Shown piece by piece: positions 1 to 22,094 of a DNA stretch of 64,000 bases; the first letter of the stretch is position 1, and each line of letters begins with the position of its first letter. The stretch covers positions 22,632,449 through 22,696,448 of the forward strand of contig NC_134521.1 in assembly GCF_027942865.1 (NCBI RefSeq), written 5' to 3'. The notes beneath the pieces are model-generated. The model was given only the letters and a program-made list of their open reading frames with translations, made no database searches and was not told the DNA's origin. The DNA comes from Odontesthes bonariensis (lineage: Eukaryota > Chordata > Actinopteri > Atheriniformes > Atherinopsidae). The position numbers and the translations under genes are program-made.

Positions 1-1179
1 GGGAGGGGGGGGGATTACAGCAGCAAACATGTTTACTGGGGGCAAAAGGGCTACCTTCTCCCTTCCTAGCATGGAAACAACAAGAGTACATGCAAAATAG
101 GCAACATGACACTTCACCACATGATGCCATGTCCAGTCATCAACTGATGGTTCACTCATGGAAGCACAAGAGATTCAATGAAAATAAAAACCAGCCAGGA
201 CAAGCACAACAAATAAAGTCATGTTTTCAAAGTAGTTCTAAATTTAGATTCAGGATTCTGTCGTGACAGCATGTTTATGACTAAATGTGGCTAATTAAAT
301 TAAAGTTTAATGAGAGGGAGGATAATTAAACCGGGGAGGAACATAAGAGGAGCACCGTGCTCCTTCCTAAAATACTCCTCAGTGAAGTTGATCCGTTCTG
401 AAGGCTGACACCCTTCCCTCCTGAAGGTTCTGTTCTGTGCGATTATATTAAACTGAGTTTAACTAATGTTTTCTTTCAGATCTGAGACGTGAATCGAGTA
501 CTCTTTCATGCAGACAGAGAAGGCAAAGATCAGACGCCATAAAACCTTTGACAACTTTGTTGAGTTGATTTTTTTTTTTTTTCTCCCTTCTTTTGAACCT
601 TTGAACACATGAGCCGAGAAGTTCAGGAAATGGAATGAGACACAAAAGTAAAGAAAGGCCACGTACTGCACTGTTTCCTCATTGTAACCCAGAGCAATGC
701 GGGCATGGCATAAGGTGCCCCTTACTGGAGCATTTAGGTCAAATGATATGACTTCAAAAGAGCACTGCTTAACTCACATTTGTACAGCAGGTGTTATGGA
801 AAACCACCACCGTGACCGTGGATGAATATAATATTAATAGACCGCCTTTCATTTTCAGCCATTTTCAGCCTAAAATTTTTTTTCTATCATATCAGACATA
901 AAAAAAACTTCTTTTTTTTTTTTAATGTATGAATGAGAGCAGCTTTTGGGTATTTTGACTCTGTTAAAATACAGTACATGTAAGTACAGAAATGAAGAGG
1001 GAAGCAAACACATAGAAAGGGATATGATGACATCATAAATGTGCCAGTTTGCATTTTAAGTCATTTCTCTCTCTCTCTGTCTAGCAGTGTTTAGCCCCTC
1101 AATATTGCAAATAGTTTCCAACTGAAAACTGTGTGAACCTTTTTTATCCAACACAAAAGGGACACAAAATCTGACTGCA

Positions 1180-1460
1180 CTCTTAACTCGTGGGGTCTTC
1201 CTGTGAAAAGTTTGCATGTACTCCACCTTCCTTCCATCGTCCAAAAACATGCATGTTGGGTTAATTGGTGATTCTAATTTGACCATAGGGGTAAATGTGA
1301 GTGTGCACGGTTGTTCATCTTGTTCGTCTGAGGGTTGGCTGTGAGAAACTAGCGAGCTATCCATGGTGTACCCTGCCTCTTACCCCACAGCAACCGGGGT
1401 AGGCTGAAGCATCCCCACGATAAAGATACTGAATACAGCAGGTGCAGAAAATGGATTAAA
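1180..1460 (-). repeat. Fish interspersed repeat fragment (LINE/SINE tail type)
   Basis: The text reads like the very common teleost repeat tail. It has a 'TCCAAAAACATGCATGTTGG' block, then 'TTAATTGGTGATTCTAA', a 'GGTGTACCCTGCCTCTTACC' block, and finally 'AGAAAATGGATTAAAG'. Related tails occur at 62956-63090 and, as fragments, near 2665-2745. Known families with this tail are non-LTR elements or their SINE partners. I cannot name the exact family. Confidence 0.45.
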
Positions 1461-4022
1461 GTAGTTTCGTCTTTAGTAGCAAGGTTCAGTTTTCTGCTAC
1501 TATTACTGTAATACATTACAGGCATAGTAAGCATTGAAATGAAATATCACATAATGTCCATAGCTCCTCAGCTCTATATAATTAGTAATCATACAAAAAA
1601 CTAAATTATGTCACAAATACAACATTTATGTTTGATCTGAAAACTTTAAAAGGTTGATTAAGGTAACCTTTGGTAACCTTTCATTCAGATGTTTTTTCCA
1701 CAGATGTATCCAAGAAAGAAACAAAATGAGTACAGTAGCTAGAATATCATGATCTTATATTTTTGAGAGCCTACATCAACTAAACAGGTACTTATAGAAG
1801 TGGAATTACATAAAGATAACAATTTATTCAAAACTTAATACAGGACCGATTATTGTCTCATTACTGAATAGAGGACAGTTGGATTTGAAGCATACTGACT
1901 CAATGTGTTGTCCTCCAAAGAGAAGAAAAGCAGAGGCAACCTGGATGGAGCATTTTCTGTATGTGAAATGCGGAACAGTACAACTCAGTCTTCACTTTAC
2001 ATACAGACAATAAGAAATTTAGTGCAGCATGACAGCTGAACTGTCTCACAAACACACTCTGGCAACCAAAAAATTTTTATGGCAAGTAGACAAATCCAAC
2101 TGACAATTAAAAAGAACGTATTCAGGACTGTCCGTTAGCACACAGACTAAAGACATACAGTCGCTGTATGGAAATCAGACTGTGAATATTTTAATTCTGA
2201 TATGCCTCTTTTAATATGATTACAATAACGGTGAAGCCATTCAGCTTTTAGGAGACCAAGACAAATCGTCTTGTCTTGCAGCTCTTAGAGACTATCCTGA
2301 AGTCACCGTACATGTTGCACACCACCTGGATACTAGACTTAAACACGCAGTGCTAAACTCTCAATGTCTTTTTGAGCATTACTGTAGGACTACAGTATTA
2401 AAGCTGCAAAGAAGGAAAAGTTGTCATTCGGCTTTTAGGTTTCAGAAGTAAAAGTCTTGATTCATTTTCTGCTCCAACATTTCAAGAAGCTCTTCTGGTT
2501 AGCAACTAGTACAATAGTGAAAGTAAAAGTCAGATAGATGCGATTGCCAAGAAAGATCTTGACCAAAAGTTCTAAGCCGAAATAGAAAAAAAAAATCAAC
2601 TTTGAGATTCTGGATCAGTTGCACAAAATATGAAAGTGGCATTTTGTGATTATAGACCAATTCCAGGAGCAGGTACACCCTGCACCCCAGCTACACCTCA
2701 GCTACACCTGCGACCCTGAAAGAGGGAGTATAGAATATCGATGGATGGCTTTTTGCATTAAGGATTCTGTCTTTAATCTATATTGATAAGAATAATTGTT
2801 CAGGGATTCACTCAGTGGGAGCAAAACCGAGCAGTAATGCAGCTCTTATTGGTTTATGATGGAAGGGTTACTCAATGGGACTATCTGGCAGGGGCCCAGG
2901 GGATCAACAAGTGAAAGGCCCGTGGTCCAGAACTTTTGTTTTGATTTACAGCTTAGATTTACTGTCTGTCAATCAGTCCACGATAAAGACAAAACAGCCA
3001 CAAAGAGATTCAAAACAGCTAGAAAAAACCTGAAAGTTACTCAAAACAGCGACAAAAAGTCTTAAAATGACTCAAAGTAGCTTCATAGACTCAAACAGAA
3101 ACGAAAAACAAAAAGGATTGCAATGACATTTTTCAGTGAATACTGTTTCAACATTTAAAACATTGGATTCTCTTTTTACTTACATCTTACAGTGTCCCAG
3201 CCTTGTTGGAATTGTGGTGTACAAAGAGTTTTCAAATTAACTACAAAGACGCATAATGACAACACAAAGTTCGAAAACAATTACAGAGACACATTAAAAT
3301 ACTCAAACTAACCGCAATGAGACTCATAACGCAATACAGTTCCAATAACACTCAACCCAGACCTCAAAGTTGCCAGTAACAGGCTCAAGGAGACTAAAAA
3401 TGACTACAGTCTCAAAACGACTATAGAAAGTCAAATGACTCAAACTCGTCGCACAGACTCAAAATGACAGTTTCTTTCAAGAAGATTTTAAATCTGTCTC
3501 ACAGATTTGTTCATGTAAATGTTTTTGTAGCTGCTCATGCACAATATCCCATTTATTTTAGGAAAGGAACACACACAGGCCACACCCGCGTACGCATAGC
3601 AGCTCTCACACACTTTGATTTAGGTCAGTGTGACTTCCATTGGGCCCTCAGAGGAAGCAGGAGATTTATTACTATTGAGAGGCTTGTTACTAATACAGAA
3701 TCATACATGTACCATGCACCACGGTGTTGAAAAATGGACCTGAAATTCTGGGGATAAATGTGAGAGCGAGAGTGGAAAAACTTAAATCGCATAACATCAT
3801 TGACGAATCCCCATCCATTAGTTACTGGATTGACAAAGCAACAAGCTTTTTGAGCTGGGACCAAACTCTTTTGTTCTGATCCAGATCTTGCAAAGAGCAA
3901 GTGCGCCACCATGTGGCTCATGTTGCCCCACATCTGATCGAGAGAGAATCTATACTCGGGTTAACAGTCATGCTGAATCAGAAAACAATCTTCTCTAAAC
4001 TGCTGTGATGAGCTTTACACAC

Positions 4023-4065
4023 ACTAAACGTGTCGGCAGCAAGAAACTGTGCCGACACGTTTAGT
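4023..4065. repeat. Perfect 16-bp inverted repeat (hairpin)
   Basis: ACTAAACGTGTCGGCA at 4023-4038 is exactly reverse-complemented at 4050-4065, with an 11-nt loop between. The GC-rich stem stands out against AT-rich surroundings. It may be a shrunken foldback element or a transposon end pair. It has no T-run typical of a Pol III terminator. Confidence 0.8.
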
Positions 4066-4502
4066 CTTGCTGATATTTGTACTAAATTACAATCACAGGT
4101 TTGGAGCTCTTAAAAGGCAGCCTCTGCCTCATTCTTATGTCATAGTCCTAAATCCCTACACATGTGAAAAAACCCAAATGATTTCCATTGTTGAAGGAAA
4201 CTATACTCCAGAGATGAAGACTGATCTTCACAGAGTTCTGTCGTGAAGTACAGATTTGAGATAAATACATTCTCAAGTCAAATCATTTCAAAGAAGTGTG
4301 ACGATTCCTTTGGCTGTGTGAAAGATCTTCTGTTTGGCCTCTTCTCTCAGGAAGAAGACACCAGAGCGGAGACCATGAATGAGGCGTGGTCCAGCCTGCG
4401 TCCTTTTCAGCCTCCTCACCTGGAATCTCAGACGGCATCTACACAACATGCTCCAAATTCTGCCTCCAAATCCGTACCCTTTGAATGTTGTTTTTTTTTT
4501 GT

Positions 4503-4535
<33 letters not shown>

Positions 4536-6209
4536 ATAAAAACCAAAAGCCCGCTTTAAAACATTTCTCTACTTTATGCACATCTTCGCAGCATTTTTTT
4601 TTCCTGATACATAACTCATATCCAAAGTAAATCTTTGATCACAAAACACCGAACACAAACGATGAGGGTGAAAAAACCACAAGGCCACGTGTCTTTCACA
4701 TAATGATGCTCTGTACAGTATTCATGAGCCCTCTGTAAAAATGACTTTAAAAAATGTTCCTATAGACAGAAAGTTGATGACATTCAGCACTAACATATTG
4801 AACCAATTGTCTTATGAGAGGAAATTGACAAAAATGTTGGGTTTTTTTATATATATATATATATATTGACATCACCTTGTAGTTTGACATCACTGCTCTG
4901 GTAAATATTGTGATCTTTGCGACTGACAATTGCAGAGCTCTGAAAGTATTTCCTGTGGAAAGTAATGAACCTTTCACCATGTGATAACAAAAAACCACTG
5001 CATTTCCATCGGCCACCAGCTGTTGTTCAGCAGCTGTCACCGTCTCTTTGTCCTCTGCCCAGAGAAACAAACATTGCTTTAAAAAGAAAAAAGAAAAGAA
5101 AAAGGCTTCAAACCACTTAATGAGCTCGTTGTTCATACATTCTGATACATTAAGGTTTTACAGAATCTAATTCAAGCTCAATGTACTCATTTGTAGCGTG
5201 GCTTATAGAAATGTTAGGGATAAAACGGTTCACATCAGGACTTTTGTTACAGTAAAAACTGAAGCCAAGAAAAAAGAAAAACATTTTGCCCAAGACAATA
5301 AAAAAAGAATTCTAGCTAACTGAGCTTTTGGTGCTCGATAATGTCCACAACAACAACAAAAGAAAGAAAAATAGATAAACATAAAAGACAACAGAACTGT
5401 TAAAGCAGATTATTATTCAATTCAGCAATTAGATTGAACAAACTGGACGCTGACAGAAAACCTCACTTTGACTCAGTTACTGCATCAGATTAAGAGAGAA
5501 ACTTGCAGGAAGCAGAAGGGAGTTGGGACGAGTTTCAAAGAATGCATTCACTGGAAATGCCAACCAACTAAAAGTCCGGAGAGGAGAGCAGAGAGCTACA
5601 AGGCAGATCTTCTTTGTAGTAGTCACGTTTATATGTGGTTCTGGTCATGAATTTCCAAACTGGTTAGTTGTTAGTTAGGGCTAAACGATAAAATGCCTTT
5701 TTTCTTTTTTTTTGCTGAACTGATTACTTCCTTATTTCCTTGAAGAGCTATCTGCATGCAGTCATGTAGAAGCAGTCGCCCCCTCTGTCATGGACACGGC
5801 CTTTCTCCTGCAGCGGCGCTCTGGTTAGCCAGAGGAGCATGTTCAGAAGGGAGCTGAGAGGGCTGATGGCTGGAGGTTTCTGCACAACTACTCCTTTCCT
5901 CTTCCTTTGTCTGAAAAGTTTTTCTGAGGGGCTAGAAATCTAATCCGCAATCCTGAAAAGAAACTGGATATTCTACACTACATGGGGGCACACATAACAG
6001 AGGGGTAAGTTGGGAGCCATGTTCTACTGAAGTGAAGCTGCTCTTTCCTTCTTCTGATCATCTTTTTATGTGATTGCTTCTTTTTGGTGAAGCTGTTGAA
6101 GTTCGACAGCTTCCTCAATCTTAACGACTTAATGTAATTTCCCTGCTCGCATTAAAAAGGTATTTCATATTGATGTACATCAAGGCTGGATTTCAAACAT
6201 GAGACAATA

Positions 6210-6490
6210 ATCATCTGATTCGATAGTCACCTCGATACACCTCTGCCAGCGCCCAGACCATGTTTGGAATGCTCCCCAGAAGCTCGATTCAGATTTTTTT
6301 TTTTTTTTTTTTTTTTAGGAAGAGGAAGATGTTGCAGGGAGCCACATCTAGTGAGCAGGGCGGCTGGCGAGTACAGATTCCATCTGTGTGTTTTCATGGT
6401 CACCCTGCTGAGGTGATACGCTGGTTTGGATTCCCCCACTGAGGACTTGCGTTTGGTCTCTGGCTCACAGCCGTACACCAAACCCCCCCG
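6210..6490 (-). mobile_element. Mariner-like transposase fragment, deleted
   Basis: Reading the minus strand in more than one frame gives three blocks typical of mariner transposases, in the right order. The first is VYGCEPETKRKSS (family pattern VYGYDPETKxQSS). The second is DVAPCNIFLFLK (family DLAPCDFFLFPK, carrying the third catalytic acid, which is N here). The third is AFQTWSGRWQRCIEV (family C-terminal RWxRCI block). The DNA between the first two blocks is much too short, so the centre is deleted and the frame is broken. A T/A run interrupts the end. This is a dead copy; no terminal repeats were found. Confidence 0.65.
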
Positions 6491-7328
6491 AGGCCAGCAC
6501 TGATCCTCGGCAGGACCGGCTGGTCACTTTGGGCTGGAAGCTGATGCTTGATCCTCGCATGTTTGAGGTCAGCGGTGAAACTGAAAATGCACAATTACAC
6601 GCGGCGACAGAGGAGCATCCAGGGAGTGCTCAAAGTTTGGCCTGAGGGCTGGCAACGATTCAGACTTGCACATGGTGACCACTTTAAAGGTGGAGCTGCC
6701 AAATTTAGACGAGGTACTGTTTTAACAGGCCTGGGACTTTTAAATGGAATCGTTTATTTTATTCAACATCTATTTGTTTGGACCTGGTGGTTGTTTTTAA
6801 GACAATAAGTTGTTTGTTAAATGAAAAGCTGGTTATATAGAAACACCAGGTCCACAAAGAAAGATATTGGAAAGCCATGTTAATTTAGCCCTAATAATGA
6901 TTAATATCCCATTAAACCCAGTCCTAATGCACATCAATATGGAAACTGTTTCTTCTGTCACGGCAAGTATTGCCAACAGAAGCTAAGCCAAACAAACATT
7001 CCTATGAAAGGGTAGATGAATCACAACTAAACCTTTTTACACACTGTAAGGTATATTAACTTTACATATCAAAAGACTCTTCTTTTAAACAGAGGAAGAA
7101 TGAAATAAAACACACTGTCAGTTAAAGCTGGAAACAAAAACGAAGCAGTTCCAGGGTTCAAACAGAGGTTCAACATGACTGTTCTGCAGACAAACCTACT
7201 GAGAGAAGAGTCAGACGGGAGCTGGAGGTTCATGAGGGTTCAGGGGGTGTTAATGTGTTAAAGGGGCTGGTTGTAGAGTGTCAATCCAAGTCCTGACTGA
7301 AGCCTGCGCAGTCCATCCCAGTCCAGCC

Positions 7329-13177
<5,849 letters not shown>

Positions 13178-13208
13178 GATTTCTACACACAGCTAGCGGC
13201 TAGGCACA

Positions 13209-13218
13209 GCGCATGCGC
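13209..13218 (-). promoter_or_regulatory. NRF1-type palindrome upstream of znf346
   Basis: GCGCATGCGC lies about 32 bp upstream of the znf346 start codon. It is the core of the established NRF1 consensus, common in TATA-less vertebrate housekeeping promoters. Function here is inferred from position only. Confidence 0.5.
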
Positions 13219-13551
13219 GATCATTGCTTGGACAGAGTGGAGGCAAAATCAAAGCGTTCAAAAACTTCAAAACTTCAAAGAGCCCGCTCATGAAACATAA
13301 CTTTAGAAATACAATTGGAAAATATGTTTTCAAATGATGAAATCGTAAAGTAGATTCAAAGGCAGCATCAAGGCATGCAATATGCTTTCTTAATAAATAG
13401 ATTAAAATAATTACATAAGATCGTTATTAAAGTTTTTATATGTCCATTGACAGAGACTTCGAGATGAACAGGGTGTAAACATGCCAATAATGTAATGACG
13501 TATTCAGACGGGTAGCTGCTTTCTTTTCAGACCACTACGATTTAGATGTCA

Positions 13552-13623
13552 GTTTCCGTAGTGTAGTGGTTATCACGTTCGCCTAACACGCGAAAGGTCC
13601 CCGGTTCGAGACCGGGCGGAAAC
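13552..13623 (+). tRNA. tRNA-Val (anticodon AAC), copy 1
   Basis: A 72-nt cloverleaf. Acceptor GTTTCCG pairs with CGGAAAC over 7 bp. The A-box region is TAGTGTAGTGG, the anticodon loop CTAACAC gives AAC (valine), and the T arm CCGG-TTCGAGA-CCGG contains B box GGTTCGAGACC. The discriminator base is A and CCA is not encoded, as in eukaryotes. It is identical to the three copies further right, but its 3' flank differs from theirs. Confidence 0.97.
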
Positions 13624-13662
13624 ATGGTTTTATTTATTTTATTGAAATGAAATTGTATTTTT

Positions 13663-13699
<37 letters not shown>

Positions 13700-14520
13700 G
13701 TTTTTTTACATTGTTTCCTCCTCTTTTCTGCCTTTTCTTTTCTTTTATTGGTTGATTTAATTTAGTGTTTTGTATTTTGGGGGGGGGGGGGGTATATATA
13801 AGCCCTTGGGCTTCCTTTCCTCTCCTGCACATTCTTTTGGCCTTTGTATTAATAAATGAGTGATAAAGCCACTAATCAGTGCATTAGAAATATTATTCAA
13901 AGAGACATTGTTTCTAAACCTGCAGCCGTTTTTTATTTTTTATTTTGGGATTGCAACTACTCTCATATCTTTTGGATTGACCTAAATAATTTTATAAACA
14001 ACAAAATTCACTTCTATTACAAACTGAACATCAAGCATGTTTTATTTGGTCTGACACAAAATGAGGAAAGAAATCCAGGGAAATTATTTGTTATCAACCT
14101 TCTTTTAATTTTTGCTAAATTTCATATTCATTGTATTAAATTTACACACCAGCATCCAAACTGTATTTAAAATACTCTTTTCATCCTATTTAGGATCTTT
14201 GGAAAATTGTATGAATTCTAAAGCCAGCAAAACAAGAAGATTATGTGAAGAATATAATTTAAATTAAATCATATACCTCAAGCTTTTTTATTTTACTTAT
14301 ATTTTTATTTTATTTTATTTCCATTTCACTTATTTTGTTTATGAATCTCTAACTTAAAACGGTTAAATATATTTTATTTTTGGAACTACTTTTTCCAAAA
14401 ATAGTTCCAAGGTAGCGTAGGTAGCGCTTGGTGTACACGCAGCAAAACGTCCTTGCGCTTCAGATTTCTCCCGCGGCCGCCTCTGTATCTATGAAAATTT
14501 ATGGGTATTACTTCCTAGTA
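13624..14520. other. Non-coding stretch with simple repeats
   Basis: AT-rich sequence with a TC run at about 13668-13695 and a G run at about 13780-13792. I see no exon or conserved motif. The 104-codon frame at 13856-14170 is phenylalanine/asparagine-rich, as expected of random AT-rich DNA. Confidence 0.6.
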
Positions 14521-14521
14521 A

Positions 14522-14593
14522 GACCTCATAGCTAAATGGTAGCACTGCCGCCCTTTAGTGCGGGTGGCTTGGGTTCGATCCCCATCATGGCAG
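14522..14593 (+). other. Degenerate tRNA-like sequence (pseudo-tRNA or SINE head)
   Basis: An A box (TAGCTAAATGG) with a perfect 4-bp D stem (GCTA/TAGC) and a B box (GGTTCGATCCC) are correctly spaced. The acceptor ends GACCTCA and ATGGCAG do not pair, and the anticodon stem only forms (CCGC/GCGG) with an 8-nt loop. It could still bind TFIIIC, but it is unlikely to be a functional tRNA. A T-rich run follows. Confidence 0.5.
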
Positions 14594-15129
14594 ATACATT
14601 TTTTTTATTTTTTATTTTTTAACTATTTCAGCATACTTTCAGCCATTTCAACTGTTTCTAGCTTGAAATCATTCCACTCTCGTCTTTTAAATGTCATTTC
14701 AACTTCAAACTCCTGTTTCTTCTCAGCCTTTTTAGCTTCTATAGCTCCTTCAGCTTTAGCTTCTTCAGATTTTTTAGCACGGTAATTCAGCTCATATGCA
14801 TTCTCACTGCTGTTTCGCAGGAACAGCAATTTCTAGTTTGTATTTTAAATTCAGCGATTCTGACATATGCGGCCCATAGGCTTACGCTGTGGAATCTTCG
14901 CCGTTGGTAGCGAACATGGCGCCCATGATTCGAGGTGGCCGAACTCTCTCTATATACGGCTCTGCTTTAAGTGTCTCGTTCCAGTTGGCCCATAAAGCAG
15001 GACACGTCACTGTTCTGAACTCAACTGACAAGGTAGAAAATGATAGGAAACCTATTGATTGTTCCTCTTTAAGTAGTTGACTGAGAGAAGCGGCTCATCA
15101 CAAAGTCCCTTCAGAGAAATAGGTGTTAA

Positions 15130-15729
15130 AGCTGCAGTCTGCAACTATTTTTCAAGCATAATGCCTGGAACTGTCCGGGGATTCTGAAAGTAGTACATTA
15201 AATACCCCAATACAAAAAAAAAAGAGTTCTCTAGGTCCCCTATATGTCCCGCTAGGTTCCTCCAAAGCCAGCAGGTTTGTTTACAAAATTGCAGACCGGA
15301 CCGGTAAAAGGTAACCAATCAGGTTACGAGCTGGGCTCTGCTGCCTGTCAATCACCGATTGTGCACGCGCGATACAAGGTAGGCTCGTCCCCACGCTTAT
15401 TTATCTAGACTATTGAACTTCGTTACGGGCTAGTCTACTTACTGTGTCTTCCATGATCGCAAATGACAGGTGAGTTGATGAATGAGGAGTCTTGTACGCG
15501 AATCTGGCGTGCACGTAGACGTGCACGAGTTCTCATGTGTTTTGATGGGGCGGGACAGGAAGTTGAATAACTTTTTATTTTTCGTTTAAAAAATAAGCAT
15601 TTCTTGCATTTTGCGACTACGGAGGTCACCGTTTTCAACTTCAAGCGTTCTGATAGATCATGTAAACTCTTAAAATGCCAAAAATTAGGACTTTACGTAT
15701 GACAACAACAAATCCTGCAGACTGCAGCT
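15130..15729. mobile_element. TTAA-flanked MITE, 600 bp
   Basis: Ends are AGCTGCAGTCTGCA and its inverse TGCAGACTGCAGCT, bordered on both sides by TTAA (15126-15129 and 15730-15733). TTAA duplications are known for piggyBac and Kolobok elements. There is no transposase frame inside, so it is non-autonomous. Confidence 0.8.
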
Positions 15730-15969
15730 TTAATGGCGTGCTTTTTATCCACACTTTCTAGCGTAGCAGGAAGGTGGTTACTACCTTATTCAGGTTAGTA
15801 CATGAATGGCAGACCTGCGGGGCAGAACTTCGCTGTAAAACCTGCAGGGGGCGCCAACCAACTTCACATCCACAATCACTTCACTGGAAGATTTTTGGAA
15901 CAAATTCTTTACTGAAAGTCAACTGAATGTGACAAATCTATGATGATCATTGTAATCACACAGTCTTAA

Positions 15970-16385
15970 AGCTGCCGTCGGCAGGTTTTCAAAATTCCGA
16001 GTCTAAAGTCGGAAAATTCGAACTGATACAACTTTCAGGTCCCTCCCCCAACCTCCAACAAGCTCCGAATCGCCCCCCAAACCCCTCCCCCTCTGTGGAC
16101 GAGGTTGTGCACGTGAGTTCACACCAGTGTGAGCGCACACAAGCTGGGGCAGACTCACGCTCAGCAGCGTGTGCACAAGCTATGATTGACAGGTAGGATT
16201 CCTCCACCCTAACGTGATTGGTTAAAAACAGCCGGGAGCGCTCGGTTTTTGCAAGCATGATTACAGGCTTCAGAGGGAGCTACAGAATTCGTTATTTTTC
16301 CTAAACAGACTATTTAATATTCTACTTCCAGAATCCCATGACAGTTCAAGCTAATATGACTAAAAAAAAGTTGCTGACCGCAGCT
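15970..16385. mobile_element. TTAA-flanked MITE, 416 bp
   Basis: It starts AGCTGCCGTCGGCAGG and ends TGCTGACCGCAGCT, with TTAA at 15966-15969 and 16386-16389. The ends resemble those of the element at 15130-15729, so the two are probably subfamilies of one group. It is non-coding inside. Confidence 0.75.
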
Positions 16386-16389
16386 TTAA

Positions 16390-17700
16390 AGTGGAGCTTC
16401 TTCTTATGTTTCTATGCAGCTGAGCACTCAGATCATGATGATGATGACGTGTGTAGAAATCCTGCTGACAGAGACTTGGAAAGGAGAGATCTGATATTCA
16501 GCAAACCACATTTAATAGTTTGATGTTTTTGTTCAGTCAAAGTTTTTCTTTTCTTTATTTTTTTGCACAAGAGGATTTGCTCCTTTTGTGTTAATTGATG
16601 GGGGGTGTAGCAGCAGGTGGGAAGCTGCAGTGAAGTGTGTCAACTCTGCATCCTGCTCTGAACCCTGGGTTGTCATGTTTCATGCCGTCTCTCCTCATCA
16701 GACCAGGTTTTCTCCAGAAAGATTGCCAATTATCTCTGTAGCCTCCTAGCATTATTAAACGTATAGTTAGCATATACTAAATACTAAATACGGCAACGAT
16801 CGATGCTTGCTGTCAGAACAGCGCTCGTGCACCTTCGTGCTCGTGCGCGTTCATGTACTCTAGAGGCGTGCCTTCGGGGGGGAAAGTGAAGAAAAGGGTT
16901 GGGACTTTTGACCTGTGTATTTTCAAAATGCAGCTTCGCTTGACTCAAAATCCAGGATCTCCTACCCTACCTTTAAGTCATAGAATTCATTCTATGATGC
17001 AGAGGAGTGTTCATAACATAAAGAAAACAGAGACAAACTGCACAGAAAATATAGATCTCATTTGGCTGATCATTTGATTTTATATCAAACTGAAATTCCT
17101 TGATATAAAGACTCAAATGGCAGCTACGTGTTTGTTAATACATGCACCTGAAAATCCCCATGAGCATATCTGGAAGAAGGGGAGGGTCAGTCTCCTCATT
17201 GAAAACCATTGTCTCCATCCTCTGGCTAAACTATGGTACTACAACTGTGGTTTTTGAAATGTTGCCTCTTCTTTTCTCATTTTCTGCAGGGAAAGTTTAT
17301 TTTTATTCATTTATCCATTTTATTCATAAACATTAATTTAATTTGTCGTATATAGTAGCCCGAGATGGCTACGTGTATTTCTACTCCAACAGTAGTGTGA
17401 CTAACCCTAACCCAACCAATGGAGTTTAAATGTTTTGCATTTCTTTTATAACTCCATCTTTCTCGCTTATGCAGGCACACAATAAAGAAAATAGGACGAG
17501 ACAGAAAACCCAAAGACATCATCAAACAATCAGAACAACCAATTCAGAACAATTTAGTGATCATAATTGATTGTGTATAAAACAACATAAACAATAACAT
17601 CTAAACTGGAGGCAAATTAAAAACCTGAATTGCTCCAAGGTTAACAATCAGTCAGGCTTTAGGTGGTCATGGCTGTTATTCCAGAGTGCAGGTGCAGGCT
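16390..17700. other. Non-coding stretch, no gene recognised
   Basis: No exon chain is visible. A GC-rich patch at 16790-16990 ends in CTACCCTACCTTTAA, which looks like the right end of a further TTAA-type MITE whose left end I could not find. Confidence 0.5.
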
Positions 17701-17709
17701 TGTGTAAGC

Positions 17710-17771
17710 ACTAAGCAGGGTCGGGCCTGGTTAGTACTTGGATGGGAGACCGCTTGGAAATACCAGGTGCT
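17710..17771 (+). pseudogene. 5S rRNA 3' fragment
   Basis: The sequence from CTAAGCAGGGTCGGGCC through TTAGTACTTGGATGGGAGAC to TACCAGGTGCT matches the 3' half of vertebrate 5S rRNA almost exactly, including the internal promoter region (box A, intermediate element, box C). The 5' half is missing, and an A-rich AAAG tract follows. This looks like a truncated retroposed copy or the head of a 5S-derived SINE. It ends about 50 bp before a collagen exon. Confidence 0.9.
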
Positions 17772-17823
17772 AAAGAAAAAAAAAGAAAAAAAAAAGATGA
17801 GTTTTACCTCATTCTTTCTTCAG

Positions 17824-22094
<4,271 letters not shown>

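Larger units (their letters stand above)
1..6200. other. Non-coding stretch, no gene recognised
   Basis: This stretch is AT-rich with only short open frames. None shows a recognisable domain or a convincing exon chain. It holds homopolymer and dinucleotide runs (a T, GT and G run at about 4490-4533, and a TA run near 4848), a perfect hairpin at 4023-4065, and fragments of fish interspersed repeats near 1180-1460 and 2665-2745. Part of it could be distal 3' UTR of the minus-strand gene ending at 7329, or of a gene beyond the left edge. The sequence does not settle this. Confidence 0.6.

Noticed and set aside
5770-5970. Possible minus-strand exon (PLRKTFQTKEEERSSCAETS and on) after TTTCTAG
   Set aside because: The polypyrimidine tract is weak, the frame has no known domain, and no partner exon was found. 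A distal 3' exon or UTR remains possible.
14522-14593. Functional tRNA gene
   Set aside because: A and B boxes are good, but the acceptor stem does not pair and the anticodon loop has the wrong size.
14623-14829. Lys/Glu-rich minus-strand frame (AKKSEEAKAEGAIEAKKAEK)
   Set aside because: Low-complexity helical text typical of transposon-encoded coiled coils. Too short and isolated to call.
14889-15080. Open frame MAPMIRGGRTLSIYGSALSV ending near a GTAGAA donor
   Set aside because: No recognisable domain and no following exon. It lies in transposon-rich DNA just left of a MITE.
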